Source: CAJBVG01 sp943372995
Lineage (GTDB): Bacteria > Bacteroidota > Bacteroidia > Sphingobacteriales > Sphingobacteriaceae
NCBI GenBank assembly: GCA_943372995.1
Contig: CALSAQ010000003.1
Location: 186,001-250,000, forward strand
Length of the DNA: 64,000 nucleotides
Direction: 5' to 3'
A program made the translations under genes and the position numbers. Positions 54,055 to 63,720 of this stretch are shown here, in pieces; the stretch's first letter is position 1; each line of letters starts with the position of its first letter. Under the pieces are notes generated by a model. That model did no database searches and was not told where the DNA came from. It saw only the letters and a list, made by a program, of their open reading frames with translations.

Positions 54055-54261
54055 TTTGAATTGTCAAATAATTGCATAAGAGCTTACAACGAACGAAATC
54101 GCAGAAAACTATTTATCAGTCACCATACCGTTGAAACATACCTAAAAAACTTAATAAGCAAATTAAATGTACGCAATATTGCAGGATTAGTAAATAAGCT
54201 GTACAAATTGGCTTTGTCGACTAATATTATTCTAAAAAATATTTATATTGTGTATAGATAG
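54055..54261 (+). pseudogene. Remnant of a LuxR/NarL-type response regulator (HTH domain)
   Basis: One frame encodes KLFISHHTVETYLKNLISKLNVRNIAGLVNKLYKL, the second half of a LuxR-type HTH. The first half, ELTTNEIAE, is in a different frame (54080-54106), so one base is missing in the A run at 54105-54108. Just before it is an in-frame TAA where the family has Glu (IIA-stop-EL). A further shift is needed to join the preceding EIVK-like codons. No receiver domain remains upstream. This is a decayed regulator gene, next to the TPR kinase at 54267 that it may once have served. Confidence 0.75.
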
Positions 54262-54266
54262 GTAAC

Positions 54267-56297
54267 ATGGTAGACAAAACAACTGTCTTTTTAAAATATA
54301 AAAGACTTTTATTTACGCTCATCGGATTCTCAATAATTTCAGGCTGTATTCAGTCTGAGAGAGGCAAAGAACATCCAGATTTTTTTGATAATATTATTAT
54401 TAAGGCGAAAAACCTCACCGACTCTGGTTATCCTACCGAGGCATTTGCATATTTAGATTCATGTTATGCGCAGTTTCCAAACCCAAGTAAATTCGACTTG
54501 TACAGGAAGTATAAAATAAAAGGAGAATATTACGCAGTAATTCAGAAAGACTACCAAAAGGCAACAATATATATTGATAGTATGTTATTAATGCTATCCC
54601 ATTTTCCTGAAGAACATATTCACGATTATTCGAGTACATTAATAATACGAGGATATGTATTATTTAATTCAAATAATTTCATAGAAGCATACAAAGCTTA
54701 TTACGAAGGCAAGCAATTTGCCGTAAAACATTCTGATAGCTGTTCATTTGCTGCACTTAGCAATGGGTTAGGCTTGGTACTATTTGCACAACAAAAATAT
54801 TTAGAGGCAAAAGATTACTTCAGTTCTGCAAGTAAAGAAGCAAAATATTGTGAACATAAAGATTTTGTAAGGTCATTCGAACTACGACAAGGTTATATGA
54901 ATAACATTGCACTATGTTATGAGCGAGCGAATATGACAGACAGTGCGATAATATATTATCAAAGAGTATTAGATTTTATCAACTCATCTGAAAGCTTAAA
55001 CTCGCATGAGCATCGATCGAAAAAAATTGCCATAGCTGTTGTAAATGGAAATCTGGGAAGTAGCTATATGAAACTTGGTGATTATTCGCGTGCTGAACAA
55101 CTACTAAAATCGAGTATTGCAACTAATTACAAAAAAGGTTATGATAAAAGAGATGCTCAATTTAGTATGATAAAATTAGCACAGTTGTATCTAGAAACTG
55201 GGCAATATGAAAAAGCAAAAGAGTATATTAACATTGCGAGAGCAGCGTTAGATAGTTTAGCGTATGACAAGGCGGAATTAAGATGGAAAAAACTAAGTTG
55301 GCAATATTATGAAAAGCTAAAAAATATTGATAGTGCCTATAAACATTATCAAGCATACATAGATTACAAAGACAGTTTTGATTCGGCACGAAAAGATTTA
55401 GAAGGAACTGACTTCAGTGAAACGTTTGAAAGTCTATCTCAGCGCTATGAAATAGACATTCTTAAAAAAGATAACCGATTAAAAAATCTGTATTTAATTT
55501 CGGCTCTAATTGTTGGATTAATGACATTATTGGTAATATATTTTATCTTAAAAAATAACAGAACTACTAAAAAGAATTTAAAAGAGCTTACTGAATTAAA
55601 CGAAGAGATTACTTCCCTTAATTTATTTAAAGATAAAGTGCTGGCTATACTGGCTCACGATATAAGAGGCCCTCTAGCTTCTTTAACAGGAGTAGTATCA
55701 GTAGAGGATGATCATGCAAGCCCTGAATTAATAAAAGCAGCGAAACTAAAATTAAAAAAACAATTGCTGGTTGTTAATGATTTGTTAGATAATATGCTTC
55801 ATTGGGCAAGCTTCTCATTTAAGAAGGGCGAGGAACATACCAAAGAAATAATTTCTATAAAAAACTGTATTCAAAAAAACATTGATATCTTAAAAAGTAT
55901 TGCAGACGAAAAAAGTATACTAATTTTGAATAACATTACGGAGGATATATATACTGAAGCGAATCATGAACAATTGAAAATTATATTCCGTAATATTCTC
56001 GCTAATGCTATAAAATTTACCCCTGCTGATGGTAACATCATTATTGATGCAGAGCGTAAGGAGGAAGATATATACATAAATATTACAGATAATGGTGTAG
56101 GGATGAATAAAGAGCAAATAGAAAAATTATTCGGAAATACTTATAACAGCAGCTATGGTACACAAGGTGAAAAAGGCATTGGTTTGGGATTGTTGATTAC
56201 CAAAGAATACCTCGAAAAAAATGAAGGTAGCATCCGAGTACAATCCATTGAAGGGAAAGGAACTAAAGTAATTGTTCGATTAAAAGAAAAACAATAA
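54267..56297 (+). CDS. Lipoprotein-type TPR sensor histidine kinase (paralogue 4)
   Basis: The 676-residue protein has an N-terminal lipobox (SIISGC, Cys27), so it may be anchored by lipid as well as by a transmembrane helix near 408-430 (LISALIVGLMTLLVIYFIL). TPRs occupy about 50-370 (SFAALSNGLGLVLFAQQKYLEAK, KIAIAVVNGNLGSSYMKLGDYSRAE). The DHp has AILAHDIRGPLAS with His at about 464 and the HW segment NMLHWASFSF. HATPase motifs are NILANAIKFT, DNGVGMNKEQ and GIGLGLLITKEY. It is more distant from the other three TPR kinases: its HDIRGP box is closer to that of the ATPase-less protein at 42961. A decayed LuxR-type regulator lies just upstream. The first residues before the hydrophobic stretch are unusually long for a lipoprotein signal. 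Confidence 0.9.
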   Translation: MVDKTTVFLKYKRLLFTLIGFSIISGCIQSERGKEHPDFFDNIIIKAKNLTDSGYPTEAFAYLDSCYAQFPNPSKFDLYRKYKIKGEYYAVIQKDYQKATIYIDSMLLMLSHFPEEHIHDYSSTLIIRGYVLFNSNNFIEAYKAYYEGKQFAVKHSDSCSFAALSNGLGLVLFAQQKYLEAKDYFSSASKEAKYCEHKDFVRSFELRQGYMNNIALCYERANMTDSAIIYYQRVLDFINSSESLNSHEHRSKKIAIAVVNGNLGSSYMKLGDYSRAEQLLKSSIATNYKKGYDKRDAQFSMIKLAQLYLETGQYEKAKEYINIARAALDSLAYDKAELRWKKLSWQYYEKLKNIDSAYKHYQAYIDYKDSFDSARKDLEGTDFSETFESLSQRYEIDILKKDNRLKNLYLISALIVGLMTLLVIYFILKNNRTTKKNLKELTELNEEITSLNLFKDKVLAILAHDIRGPLASLTGVVSVEDDHASPELIKAAKLKLKKQLLVVNDLLDNMLHWASFSFKKGEEHTKEIISIKNCIQKNIDILKSIADEKSILILNNITEDIYTEANHEQLKIIFRNILANAIKFTPADGNIIIDAERKEEDIYINITDNGVGMNKEQIEKLFGNTYNSSYGTQGEKGIGLGLLITKEYLEKNEGSIRVQSIEGKGTKVIVRLKEKQ

Positions 56298-56300
56298 ATT

Positions 56301-59300
56301 TTATTTTACAATCAGTTTTTCAAAATGATATCTATTACCTTCCAGTTCAACCTTTAAAATATATATTCCAGGTGATAGAATCGAAACATCTATCATTCCT
56401 GGACTATATACATTATCCAATATAAGTCTGCCTGTTTGGTCGTAAATCTTATATGTAGACACATTACTCTTCGACTTAATATAAATGAACTCATCAGATG
56501 GGTTAGGGATTATTTGTAACTCACTATTATCTTTATCTAATTTAACTCCAACTACATTACTTATATTCACGGTTTTATAAAGCACAATCGAACAATTATT
56601 AGAATCTGTAGTGTTCAATCTAATTATTGAATTATCGTTAACTGGCTTCCATTTTATTTTCACTTCATTGATATTGTTATTTCCCACAATTATACCATCC
56701 CCATCAATTACAGTCCATAAATAACTATTCCCAGAGCTATGAGGTAAATAGTATGCATAGGTACTATCACCTAATACAGAGTCCTTACCAAGGAATGCGC
56801 TAGACATATTTTTATTTACCTTAATCACATCACTTACACTTGTAATACAACCTCTATTATCTGTTAATTCTAGTTTAACTGTATAGGCCCCTACACTTTT
56901 ATAGTTATGCTCAATAATACTGTCGTTAGTAATTATTGTACCATCACCTAAATCCCACTTTCTTGAATATGAAATTACAGAATCACTCCTAATCGATTTG
57001 TCGGTAAATTTAAAATTGTTAGTTACTAAACATTGATTTTTATTATTAATGTGAAGATTAATCTCAATTTTATGATGATTGATATATGTATAATATAAAG
57101 TATCAAATCGTCCGGATACACATTCTACCTTCACATTACAATTTATGGTATCAGCCTGACTCACTAATATTGGTTCGCTTAAAGAAGAAGTTTCTCCATT
57201 ACCAAAATCCCATTGGTAGTTAATAATTGAGTCGGAAGTAGTATTTAATTGTACACTAAACTTAAATTCAGGATCACTACAAGTTCTTTCAGATATAATT
57301 TCTGCATCTAGTTTATGAGGGTTAAAAGAAAATAGCTCATTAGAATATTTAGCATGATTGGCTGTAAAAATCAAAGTAGAATCATTTAGAGCATTAATAT
57401 TAGCAACATTTGATGACAAAATACCTTTGGCAATATCACATTCTAACTTTAATTCTTCATTCTTATTAATACTCCATAGCTCATAACCCAGCTTTGGATC
57501 ATACGCTCTAAAATATAGTTTCGAATCAAACATGACAAATCCTGAATTTACACCAGAAGAAGGTCCAGGTATAAATTCCTTAATTAATCTTGTACCTAAT
57601 GCCGTTCCGTTGCTTCTCCATAATTCAGCTCCTTTATTATCTTGATATCCCACGAAAAATAATTTATTGTCATAAGAAATAAAGGAAGAATATTCGGGTT
57701 GTATCGTAGGGTTAGAATTAATATCAATAACTATAGTGGTAGAAATTCCATTCGTATAATATAATTGTTTATTGTTGTTAACGTCTGCAACAAAAAACAT
57801 CTTGTCGCCTACTACTGTGAAATTAGAGCAAGGTATATCTTGATTGAGGTTACTAATTTTCACAAAAGGAACAGTTCCTGTGGTTGTTCCATCACTAACA
57901 ATTATAGTAGTATAAGGGATACTAGAATTGATAATTTTCCCATTAAAGTAAAATTTACCTTTGAAAATAGTGGGTGACAATGATACGTTGGAGGAATTCA
58001 TATCTAGACTCTTCAACAGCACAGTACCCATTGAAGTTCCATCCGATTTCCACAATTCTGTTTTGGAATTATTTGTAGATAATTTAAATAATATAAAATT
58101 ATTATAAACAAATAAGTCGGATACATAAGAGTTTGAATTTTGATTTTCAACAAAACTTTTCACTAAATGTGTACCTTGTTGGGTTCCATTAGAAAGATAA
58201 AGGTTTCTTACGCCACTATGTTTTACTAATAGAGCAATACTTGTATCGAACTGCACCATTTCAAGATCTTGAATATTGATATTTACTCCGAAATCAAACG
58301 CTTTTACAGTTCCTTGTTGTGTTCCATTCGTTTTGTAAACGTCGTCTCTAAATTTAAAATATAGTTCATTATTAAAATATAATGAATTTTCAACATCATC
58401 ATAAATTTCCTCTTTTAACAAAACAACATTATTCTTCTTTCCATTAGAAGTATATAACTTTCTATTCACAACAAAATAGCAATTGTTATTTACCACAAAA
58501 AAATTGCTAAAGGATGTTGGTCCATTAATATATTCTAATGGATTAGCAATTAGTTTAGTTTTATCCCCATTAAAATTATAATGCCAAAGTTGGGATTCCT
58601 TGCTTACTAAATTATAACTAAAATAAAACTCAGAATTTATGAGTAGGTTGTTATGTAAAATTTTGATGTACTTAAATGTAGATATACTCGATGTAGTTAA
58701 TGCCCAGTGGTTAATCATTTGAGCGGTGTCGCTTGCTGCATTGATTTTTAACATTAACACTCTTCCACCCACAGAATTATAACTTCCTCTTACAAAACAT
58801 AATAGATTATTCTGGTGTATCGCAAAATCAAGTATGTTAGTAGAATAGTTCACTTTATTGGGCTTTATAATAAATTTTGACCCTTGTATTGTTCCATTTG
58901 ATTTTGCAAAAACATTATTATTGTATCTGAAAATCCAGGTGTTATCTAAAAGATATATGGGTGAATCTTCCAAAACATCGTTGCCAGTTGGATTTAAGTC
59001 GGTAACTTGTATAACTGGATTTATTCCCGTGTATTTATAAAATTTTCTACCTATATTATTTTTATATAAAGAAAAATATACCGTATCATTCATTACAAAT
59101 AAATGTTTAGGGCTGGTTCCTATACCTTGAATGAATAGTTTTACAATAGTATTTGAATGTAAAGATAAATCTGCTTTATAAATAGTATCGTCTAAGGTGA
59201 AATAAAATTTGTTTCGACATTTAACAATATTAAAATTTTGTGAGTTGCCCAAATTATTCCCACTGGTAAAATCTTTTAATACTCTTGTTCCTGATGCGCT

Positions 59301-60194
59301 TCCGTTAGATATCCAAGGTTCATATCCAAAATTTGGGTGACGAGCATTAAAGAAAAAAATGGAATCAACAATCTGAATATTTTCAATCTGAGATCCAATA
59401 TCTCCTGGATAAATATCATAAACCATTTCTGTCCCGCTCACAGTCCCATCAGTTTTCCATAATTCATCACCATAATTAATGTCTTTTCCTAAAAAAAAGA
59501 ATTGATTGTTTTTTAATAATGGTTTAATGATTTGTACATTCTTAGAAGTATAAGAATTAGAAGAAAGATCATATAAATAAAGGGCATTAAACTGAAGGAA
59601 TAAGATATCATTAAATTTCATCATCCCTAGATAATCACCGTTGTATAAAAAACTGGGTAATGTCTTAAGTAACGATGTCCCCGGGCTTGTTCCGTCTGTT
59701 TTCCAAAGTTGTAAATCATAAGAGTTTAACTTTTTGGAAAGTATTATGACTCCAGAATCCGTATACAAACAATGATTAAGTGTTTTACTCGATACTCCAG
59801 AAGGGTATATTCTTTCAAAATTATTATTAGTGGGAAGGATAGTAGAAAATTCGTATAAAGAGTCTAAAATTTCATCGTAAATAAATAAATTCTCTAATGT
59901 AAGTATGTATACTTTTGATTGTATCGCCTTAATCTCTACAACATAGTTTAAAGGAATGTCTAAACTGATTAATTCTGCATTATTGCCGTTCTTTGTTCTG
60001 TTTATTAATGAATATTGTTCATTACTAGTTACAAAATATAAATAACCACTATTACTGGTTGTAGATATATTATATACGTTTTCAGATATCTCTTCTATTG
60101 CATTGGTATTAAAATCTTTAATTAATTCTAATTTCTGTGAAAATAGACTATAGGGTATTAATAGGAGTAATAGTAGAATAATGCTGTTTTTCAT
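56301..60194 (-). CDS. ELWxxDGT-repeat T9SS protein with PKD-like domains
   Basis: The protein is 1297 residues from the preferred start MKNSIILLLLLLIPYSLFSQ (an upstream Met adds five residues). Its main body (about 25-930) is built from ELWxxDGT-type repeats. I count about ten, including ELWKTDGTVSGTE, ELWKSDGTSMGTVLLKSL, ELWRSNGTALGTRLIKEF and weaker copies such as LYLSNGTQQGTHLVKSF. Two PKD-like domains follow (about 955-1120; YQWDFGNGETSS, RKWDLGDGTIITND, GAYTVKLELTDNRGC), then a segment of unknown fold and a T9SS type A domain (LQIIPNPSDEF, SPGIYILKVEL, FEKLIVK). Such proteins are expected to form a beta-propeller at the cell surface; their function is not known. It is convergent with TPR kinase 4 (3 bp between stops) and is preceded by a smaller secreted protein gene on the same strand. 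Confidence 0.87.
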   Translation of the reverse strand: MKNSIILLLLLLIPYSLFSQKLELIKDFNTNAIEEISENVYNISTTSNSGYLYFVTSNEQYSLINRTKNGNNAELISLDIPLNYVVEIKAIQSKVYILTLENLFIYDEILDSLYEFSTILPTNNNFERIYPSGVSSKTLNHCLYTDSGVIILSKKLNSYDLQLWKTDGTSPGTSLLKTLPSFLYNGDYLGMMKFNDILFLQFNALYLYDLSSNSYTSKNVQIIKPLLKNNQFFFLGKDINYGDELWKTDGTVSGTEMVYDIYPGDIGSQIENIQIVDSIFFFNARHPNFGYEPWISNGSASGTRVLKDFTSGNNLGNSQNFNIVKCRNKFYFTLDDTIYKADLSLHSNTIVKLFIQGIGTSPKHLFVMNDTVYFSLYKNNIGRKFYKYTGINPVIQVTDLNPTGNDVLEDSPIYLLDNTWIFRYNNNVFAKSNGTIQGSKFIIKPNKVNYSTNILDFAIHQNNLLCFVRGSYNSVGGRVLMLKINAASDTAQMINHWALTTSSISTFKYIKILHNNLLINSEFYFSYNLVSKESQLWHYNFNGDKTKLIANPLEYINGPTSFSNFFVVNNNCYFVVNRKLYTSNGKKNNVVLLKEEIYDDVENSLYFNNELYFKFRDDVYKTNGTQQGTVKAFDFGVNINIQDLEMVQFDTSIALLVKHSGVRNLYLSNGTQQGTHLVKSFVENQNSNSYVSDLFVYNNFILFKLSTNNSKTELWKSDGTSMGTVLLKSLDMNSSNVSLSPTIFKGKFYFNGKIINSSIPYTTIIVSDGTTTGTVPFVKISNLNQDIPCSNFTVVGDKMFFVADVNNNKQLYYTNGISTTIVIDINSNPTIQPEYSSFISYDNKLFFVGYQDNKGAELWRSNGTALGTRLIKEFIPGPSSGVNSGFVMFDSKLYFRAYDPKLGYELWSINKNEELKLECDIAKGILSSNVANINALNDSTLIFTANHAKYSNELFSFNPHKLDAEIISERTCSDPEFKFSVQLNTTSDSIINYQWDFGNGETSSLSEPILVSQADTINCNVKVECVSGRFDTLYYTYINHHKIEINLHINNKNQCLVTNNFKFTDKSIRSDSVISYSRKWDLGDGTIITNDSIIEHNYKSVGAYTVKLELTDNRGCITSVSDVIKVNKNMSSAFLGKDSVLGDSTYAYYLPHSSGNSYLWTVIDGDGIIVGNNNINEVKIKWKPVNDNSIIRLNTTDSNNCSIVLYKTVNISNVVGVKLDKDNSELQIIPNPSDEFIYIKSKSNVSTYKIYDQTGRLILDNVYSPGMIDVSILSPGIYILKVELEGNRYHFEKLIVK

Positions 60195-60247
60195 GTCTAA
60201 AAATAACAAAATGTAATAAACAATGAAAAAAAAATTAATTATCTACT

Positions 60248-61042
60248 TCATTTGCTGTAATTCGCAGAATATTTTTCTAATAAATACTGTATCTCTGTCT
60301 TAGAAATATCAAAATAATCATTTGATATATTAAGCTTAAAAGCTCTTGGGCAGTACTCATCTTGGTAAATTTTCTCATCTTTTTTGTCTTTGAGTAACTG
60401 TTGCTTTACAAAAAAATTGTAGTAACTAAAATGTGATAACTCAAACACGTTAATTTCATTTAATGAATAAGCTTTTGAATGAACATCAATACTAAATAAA
60501 TTTCTCATATCATCTTTAGGAGCGCATCCTGCTTCATAGCCGTTTATTCCTAACAGAAGAATGGTATCATTGACCTTTAGATCGAATTGACTAGAAAAAA
60601 TCTTTTCAATTTTTAACAAATATTCCGTTTTAAAGAACAAACATTTGTCAGTATTCAGGTAATTAATTTCAATTACTTTAGCCACAACAATAGCATCGCT
60701 AGTGGCCATCGTATATTGAATTTGCCAATCATGTGTATTTTCTCTAACACTTATCAATGAATCAATTCTTTTTCTATCTACTAGTCCTCTTATTTTGGGT
60801 ATTTTGTATCCATTTTTCAATACAGCCTTATATATCTCATCGTTATCAACATTACTTTGATTATCCATGATTGTGTTTATTTCTTCATCTGTAAAATATG
60901 GATTCCCATTTTCATCTACGAAATATTTAGCATTTAAGTGATATTTTGATATTCTATCACTTATACTGGATTTTGATTGGCCTTGTGAGGAAATGCTAAT
61001 GAAAAAAAGGCAACTGTAAAGGATAAAAAATGAGTTCTTCAT
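60248..61042 (-). CDS. Uncharacterised secreted protein
   Basis: I do not recognise this 264-residue protein. It has a signal peptide (MKNSFFILYSCLFFISISSQGQ) and a mature part rich in Lys, Asp and Ile. Residues about 105-170 (TSDAIVVAKVIEINYLN, TEYLLKIEKIFSSQFDLKVNDTILLL) look like a beta-strand-rich module similar to those that precede metal- or protein-binding domains (D-A-I-V-V-A-K-V). There are Cys residues in DKCLFF, AGCAPKDD and DEYCPRAF. There is no T9SS domain and no lipobox. It lies 53 bp upstream of the ELWxxDGT gene on the same strand, so they may share a transcript and act together, but that rests on position alone. Confidence 0.65.
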   Translation of the reverse strand: MKNSFFILYSCLFFISISSQGQSKSSISDRISKYHLNAKYFVDENGNPYFTDEEINTIMDNQSNVDNDEIYKAVLKNGYKIPKIRGLVDRKRIDSLISVRENTHDWQIQYTMATSDAIVVAKVIEINYLNTDKCLFFKTEYLLKIEKIFSSQFDLKVNDTILLLGINGYEAGCAPKDDMRNLFSIDVHSKAYSLNEINVFELSHFSYYNFFVKQQLLKDKKDEKIYQDEYCPRAFKLNISNDYFDISKTEIQYLLEKYSANYSK

Positions 61043-61102
61043 AGAAGGATATAAAACACGTAGGTAATGGTGTTCAATATAATAAATATTACCCTATAAA
61101 GA

Positions 61103-62581
61103 TTAAAAAGTTAAGGTAAACTCTGTTCCTACTTCTACTTTACTATTAATGCTAATGTCGCCACCCAGGGTTTCTACTTGAGTTTTTACCATAAATAATC
61201 CCATCCCCTTCCCTTCTGTATTCAAATGAAATCTCTTATACAAAACAAAGATATTATCACGGTATTTATCGAGGTCGATACCCATACCGTTATCTCTAAA
61301 AATGAGTTTTATGCCATCTTTAGTTTTTACGCTTTTTATTACAATCTTAATTTGCTTCCCTGGTTTTTTATATTTAATACTATTATATATTAAGTTATAA
61401 AATATACTGTGCATGTAACTTTTAACCGACTCCATCCCATCAAGCTCATTAAATTCTGTTATAATATTTACATTTTGGTATTTTATAATATTCTCAATAC
61501 TTACTTTTATTGCATCTACAATTTCCTGAAAATTTACCCATTCCTTATGTTCCAGAAATTGGGTTTTTATTTGTAGAATTTCATTTAGATCTTTTACTAC
61601 ATCATCGAGTTTATAAGCAGCTGAAGCCATATTTTTCATAGCGTCTAACAATTCTTCCTGACTAAGTGTATTTGATTTTAGCAATTCGGCAAAACCCATG
61701 ATATTTGCTAATGGGCCTCTTAAATTATGTGAAACAATAAAAGAGAATTGTTCCATATTTTTATTTCTTTGAATTAAGTCTGAGGTTACTCGCTCTCTAT
61801 GTTGTTCGGCTAACTTGGATTCGGTAATATCCCAATTTACACCTATCATTCTCACTACCTCGTTTAATTCATTATATTCTATAGTACCCGATGCTTTTAG
61901 ATAATGTAATGTTCCATCATCTAATATTATTCTATACTCGGAAGAATATTCTTTCTTAGAGACAAATGCTAACTCAAGTTCATTAAATACTCTTATCCTG
62001 TCATCAGGATGCACGCTTCTCATCCAAATATTTTCTATACTTTCTGTTTGCTCGGTTGAAACATTAAACAAACGTCTCATTCCATCGTCCCAGTTCAATT
62101 TATTTGTTGTTACATCCCATTCCCATATACCCATCCCATTAATTTTTGTAGCAAGTAATAATCTGTTTGTTAATTCTCTCTTTTCCTTTGCTAGTAAATA
62201 CTTATCTGTAATATCTCTAAAAACTAATACCGACCCAATAATTTCACCTTGTTTATTTCGTATCGGAGATCCATTATTACTAATTATTATTTGTTCAGCA
62301 TTTTTCTTTTTTAATATTGTATTGTTTTCAAACTCTATCGTTTTACCTTCTCTTAGTATTCTCGAAACAATGTTTTCAAAAGGCATTCCCGTTTCTTCAT
62401 TAACTACATGATAGATTTTTTCTAAGGGTTGATCAATTACATCTCCTTGAGACCAACCAGTTAATTTTTCGGCAGAAGGGTTCATGCCATAGATTATACC
62501 GTTCTTGTCGGTAGTAATTACGCCTTCCTCCAAGCTATTAAGTGTTCCTCTTAAAAAATCTTCAGTTAAAAACATCTTCAC
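61103..62581 (-). CDS. PAS-domain histidine kinase (soluble)
   Basis: This 492-residue kinase has no visible transmembrane helix. PAS1 covers about 5-125 (LNSLEEGVITTDKNGIIYGMNPSAEKLTG, GSVLVFRDITDKY) and PAS2 about 135-260 (NGMGIWEWDVTTNKLNWD, HPDDRIRVFNEL, GVNWDITESKLAEQ). The DHp has SFIVSHNLRGPLANIMGFAELL with His at about 286 (His-Asn-Leu-Arg rather than His-Asp/Glu). HATPase motifs are NLIYNSIKYK, DNGMGIDLDKY and GKGMGLFMVKTQ. The HNLRGP box is typical of a Bacteroidota subgroup of PAS kinases. The receiver-only gene 62586-62999 ends 4 bp upstream, so the two form an operon; the small regulator is probably its partner. The nature of the signal is unknown. Confidence 0.92.
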   Translation of the reverse strand: MKMFLTEDFLRGTLNSLEEGVITTDKNGIIYGMNPSAEKLTGWSQGDVIDQPLEKIYHVVNEETGMPFENIVSRILREGKTIEFENNTILKKKNAEQIIISNNGSPIRNKQGEIIGSVLVFRDITDKYLLAKEKRELTNRLLLATKINGMGIWEWDVTTNKLNWDDGMRRLFNVSTEQTESIENIWMRSVHPDDRIRVFNELELAFVSKKEYSSEYRIILDDGTLHYLKASGTIEYNELNEVVRMIGVNWDITESKLAEQHRERVTSDLIQRNKNMEQFSFIVSHNLRGPLANIMGFAELLKSNTLSQEELLDAMKNMASAAYKLDDVVKDLNEILQIKTQFLEHKEWVNFQEIVDAIKVSIENIIKYQNVNIITEFNELDGMESVKSYMHSIFYNLIYNSIKYKKPGKQIKIVIKSVKTKDGIKLIFRDNGMGIDLDKYRDNIFVLYKRFHLNTEGKGMGLFMVKTQVETLGGDISINSKVEVGTEFTLTF

Positions 62582-62585
62582 TAGC

Positions 62586-62999
62586 TTATTTATTTATTAA
62601 AAAATTATTTATCCCAATCATCATATCCAGAATTTTATCAAAATCGTTTGTTTTATCGTAGAAATAATCAGCTCCAAGATCTAAGCATTTCTGTTTATAT
62701 TGGGGGAGAGACAAGTTTGTTAGCATTACAATAAACATATTGGGATAAGCCTTTCTGAGAAACTCTAAAAGGCTTATTCCATTAGCATTTGGTGCGTCTT
62801 CCTTTAAATTTATGTCGAGGAAAACTACTTTGGGTTCATGCACTTCAATATGCAATTTCGCATCTTCTATGTTTTCTGCACTTCCAATGCTAGTAATAAA
62901 CTTCAGGTCCTTTAATAAATCTTTCAACCTTTCTGCAATAATTACAGAATCGTCGACTATAAAGACATTGAATGGGTAAACCGTTATTTTCTGAACCAT
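62586..62999 (-). CDS. Receiver-domain-only response regulator
   Basis: This 137-residue protein is a single CheY-like receiver domain without an output domain. It has the acidic pair Asp16-Asp17 (FIVDDS), the phosphoacceptor Asp62 in VFLDINLKED, the Thr in MLTNLS and a Lys in FYDKTND. The loop after the Asp is longer than usual (NLKEDAPNANGIS), as in some phosphorelay or kinase-controlling receivers. It probably takes phosphate from, or feeds back on, the PAS kinase whose gene starts 4 bp downstream. It may also have a role in chemotaxis-like or relay signalling; no output is seen in this window. Confidence 0.93.
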   Translation of the reverse strand: MVQKITVYPFNVFIVDDSVIIAERLKDLLKDLKFITSIGSAENIEDAKLHIEVHEPKVVFLDINLKEDAPNANGISLLEFLRKAYPNMFIVMLTNLSLPQYKQKCLDLGADYFYDKTNDFDKILDMMIGINNFLINK

Positions 63000-63076
63000 T
63001 GTTGTATTATCTTCTACAAAGGAGATGATAATAAGCTTATTAGACAGTAGTATAAAAAATGAAATTTGTGTAGTGG

Positions 63077-63089
63077 TTTGTACTACAAA
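63077..63089. repeat. 13-bp perfect palindrome TTTGTA-C-TACAAA
   Basis: It lies between the NarL-type gene (stop at 63093) and the receiver-only gene (start 62999), about 80 bp upstream of the latter's start. It could be an operator of the 62999-61103 operon. Confidence 0.4.
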
Positions 63090-63092
63090 TGA

Positions 63093-63719
63093 CTATAAAA
63101 GTGCGTTATCTATAGCATAACGAGTAATTTCCGAATTATTCTGAAGATTTAGTTTTTCCAGTACCCTAGTCCTGTAGGTACTAATAGTATTAACACTAAG
63201 AGAAATTTCTGTGGCTATTTCTGAAACAGACTTTCCAGCAGCCAACAATTGAAAAACCTGCATTTCTCTATCCGATAGTAATTCGTGTAATGGTTTATCT
63301 GAGGTATCTATGGATCCATCGGCAATCTTTTCTGTAAGCGATTCTGAAATGTATTTTTTACCCGATAAGACTTTTCTTATTGCCAATATAAGTTCTTCTG
63401 TAGCGCTGTCTTTATTCATAAAGCCAGAAGCTCCTGCCTTTAATACTCTAATGGCGTATTGATCTTCAGAATGCATACTTAACATCAATATAGGTGCTTT
63501 AATTCCATCTGCTCTTAACTGCTTCAATACTTCTACTCCGTTTCTTCCAGGCATGGAAATATCTAAAAGTATAATATCCCAAATGTATTGCTTTGTTTTA
63601 TCAAATACCTCAACACTATTGGTAGTTTCTACAATAGTAGCATTGGGATACTCTTCCAGTAGAAGTTGTACCAAACCTTTACGCACAATGGCATGATCAT
63701 CTGCAATTAGGATATTCAT
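63093..63719 (-). CDS. NarL/FixJ-family response regulator
   Basis: The 208-residue regulator has a receiver domain (about 1-120; Asp7-Asp8, phosphoacceptor Asp53 in ILLDISMPGRNG, Lys in GFMNKDSATEE) and a C-terminal LuxR-type HTH (about 140-205; LSDREMQVFQLLAAGKSVSEIATEISLSVNTISTYRTRVLEKL). This is the usual cognate of HisKA_3-type kinases. The gene lies 1 bp after the stop of such a kinase, which is cut by the window edge, so they form a standard two-component operon. Target genes are unknown. Confidence 0.96.
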   Translation of the reverse strand: MNILIADDHAIVRKGLVQLLLEEYPNATIVETTNSVEVFDKTKQYIWDIILLDISMPGRNGVEVLKQLRADGIKAPILMLSMHSEDQYAIRVLKAGASGFMNKDSATEELILAIRKVLSGKKYISESLTEKIADGSIDTSDKPLHELLSDREMQVFQLLAAGKSVSEIATEISLSVNTISTYRTRVLEKLNLQNNSEITRYAIDNALL

Positions 63720-63720
63720 A

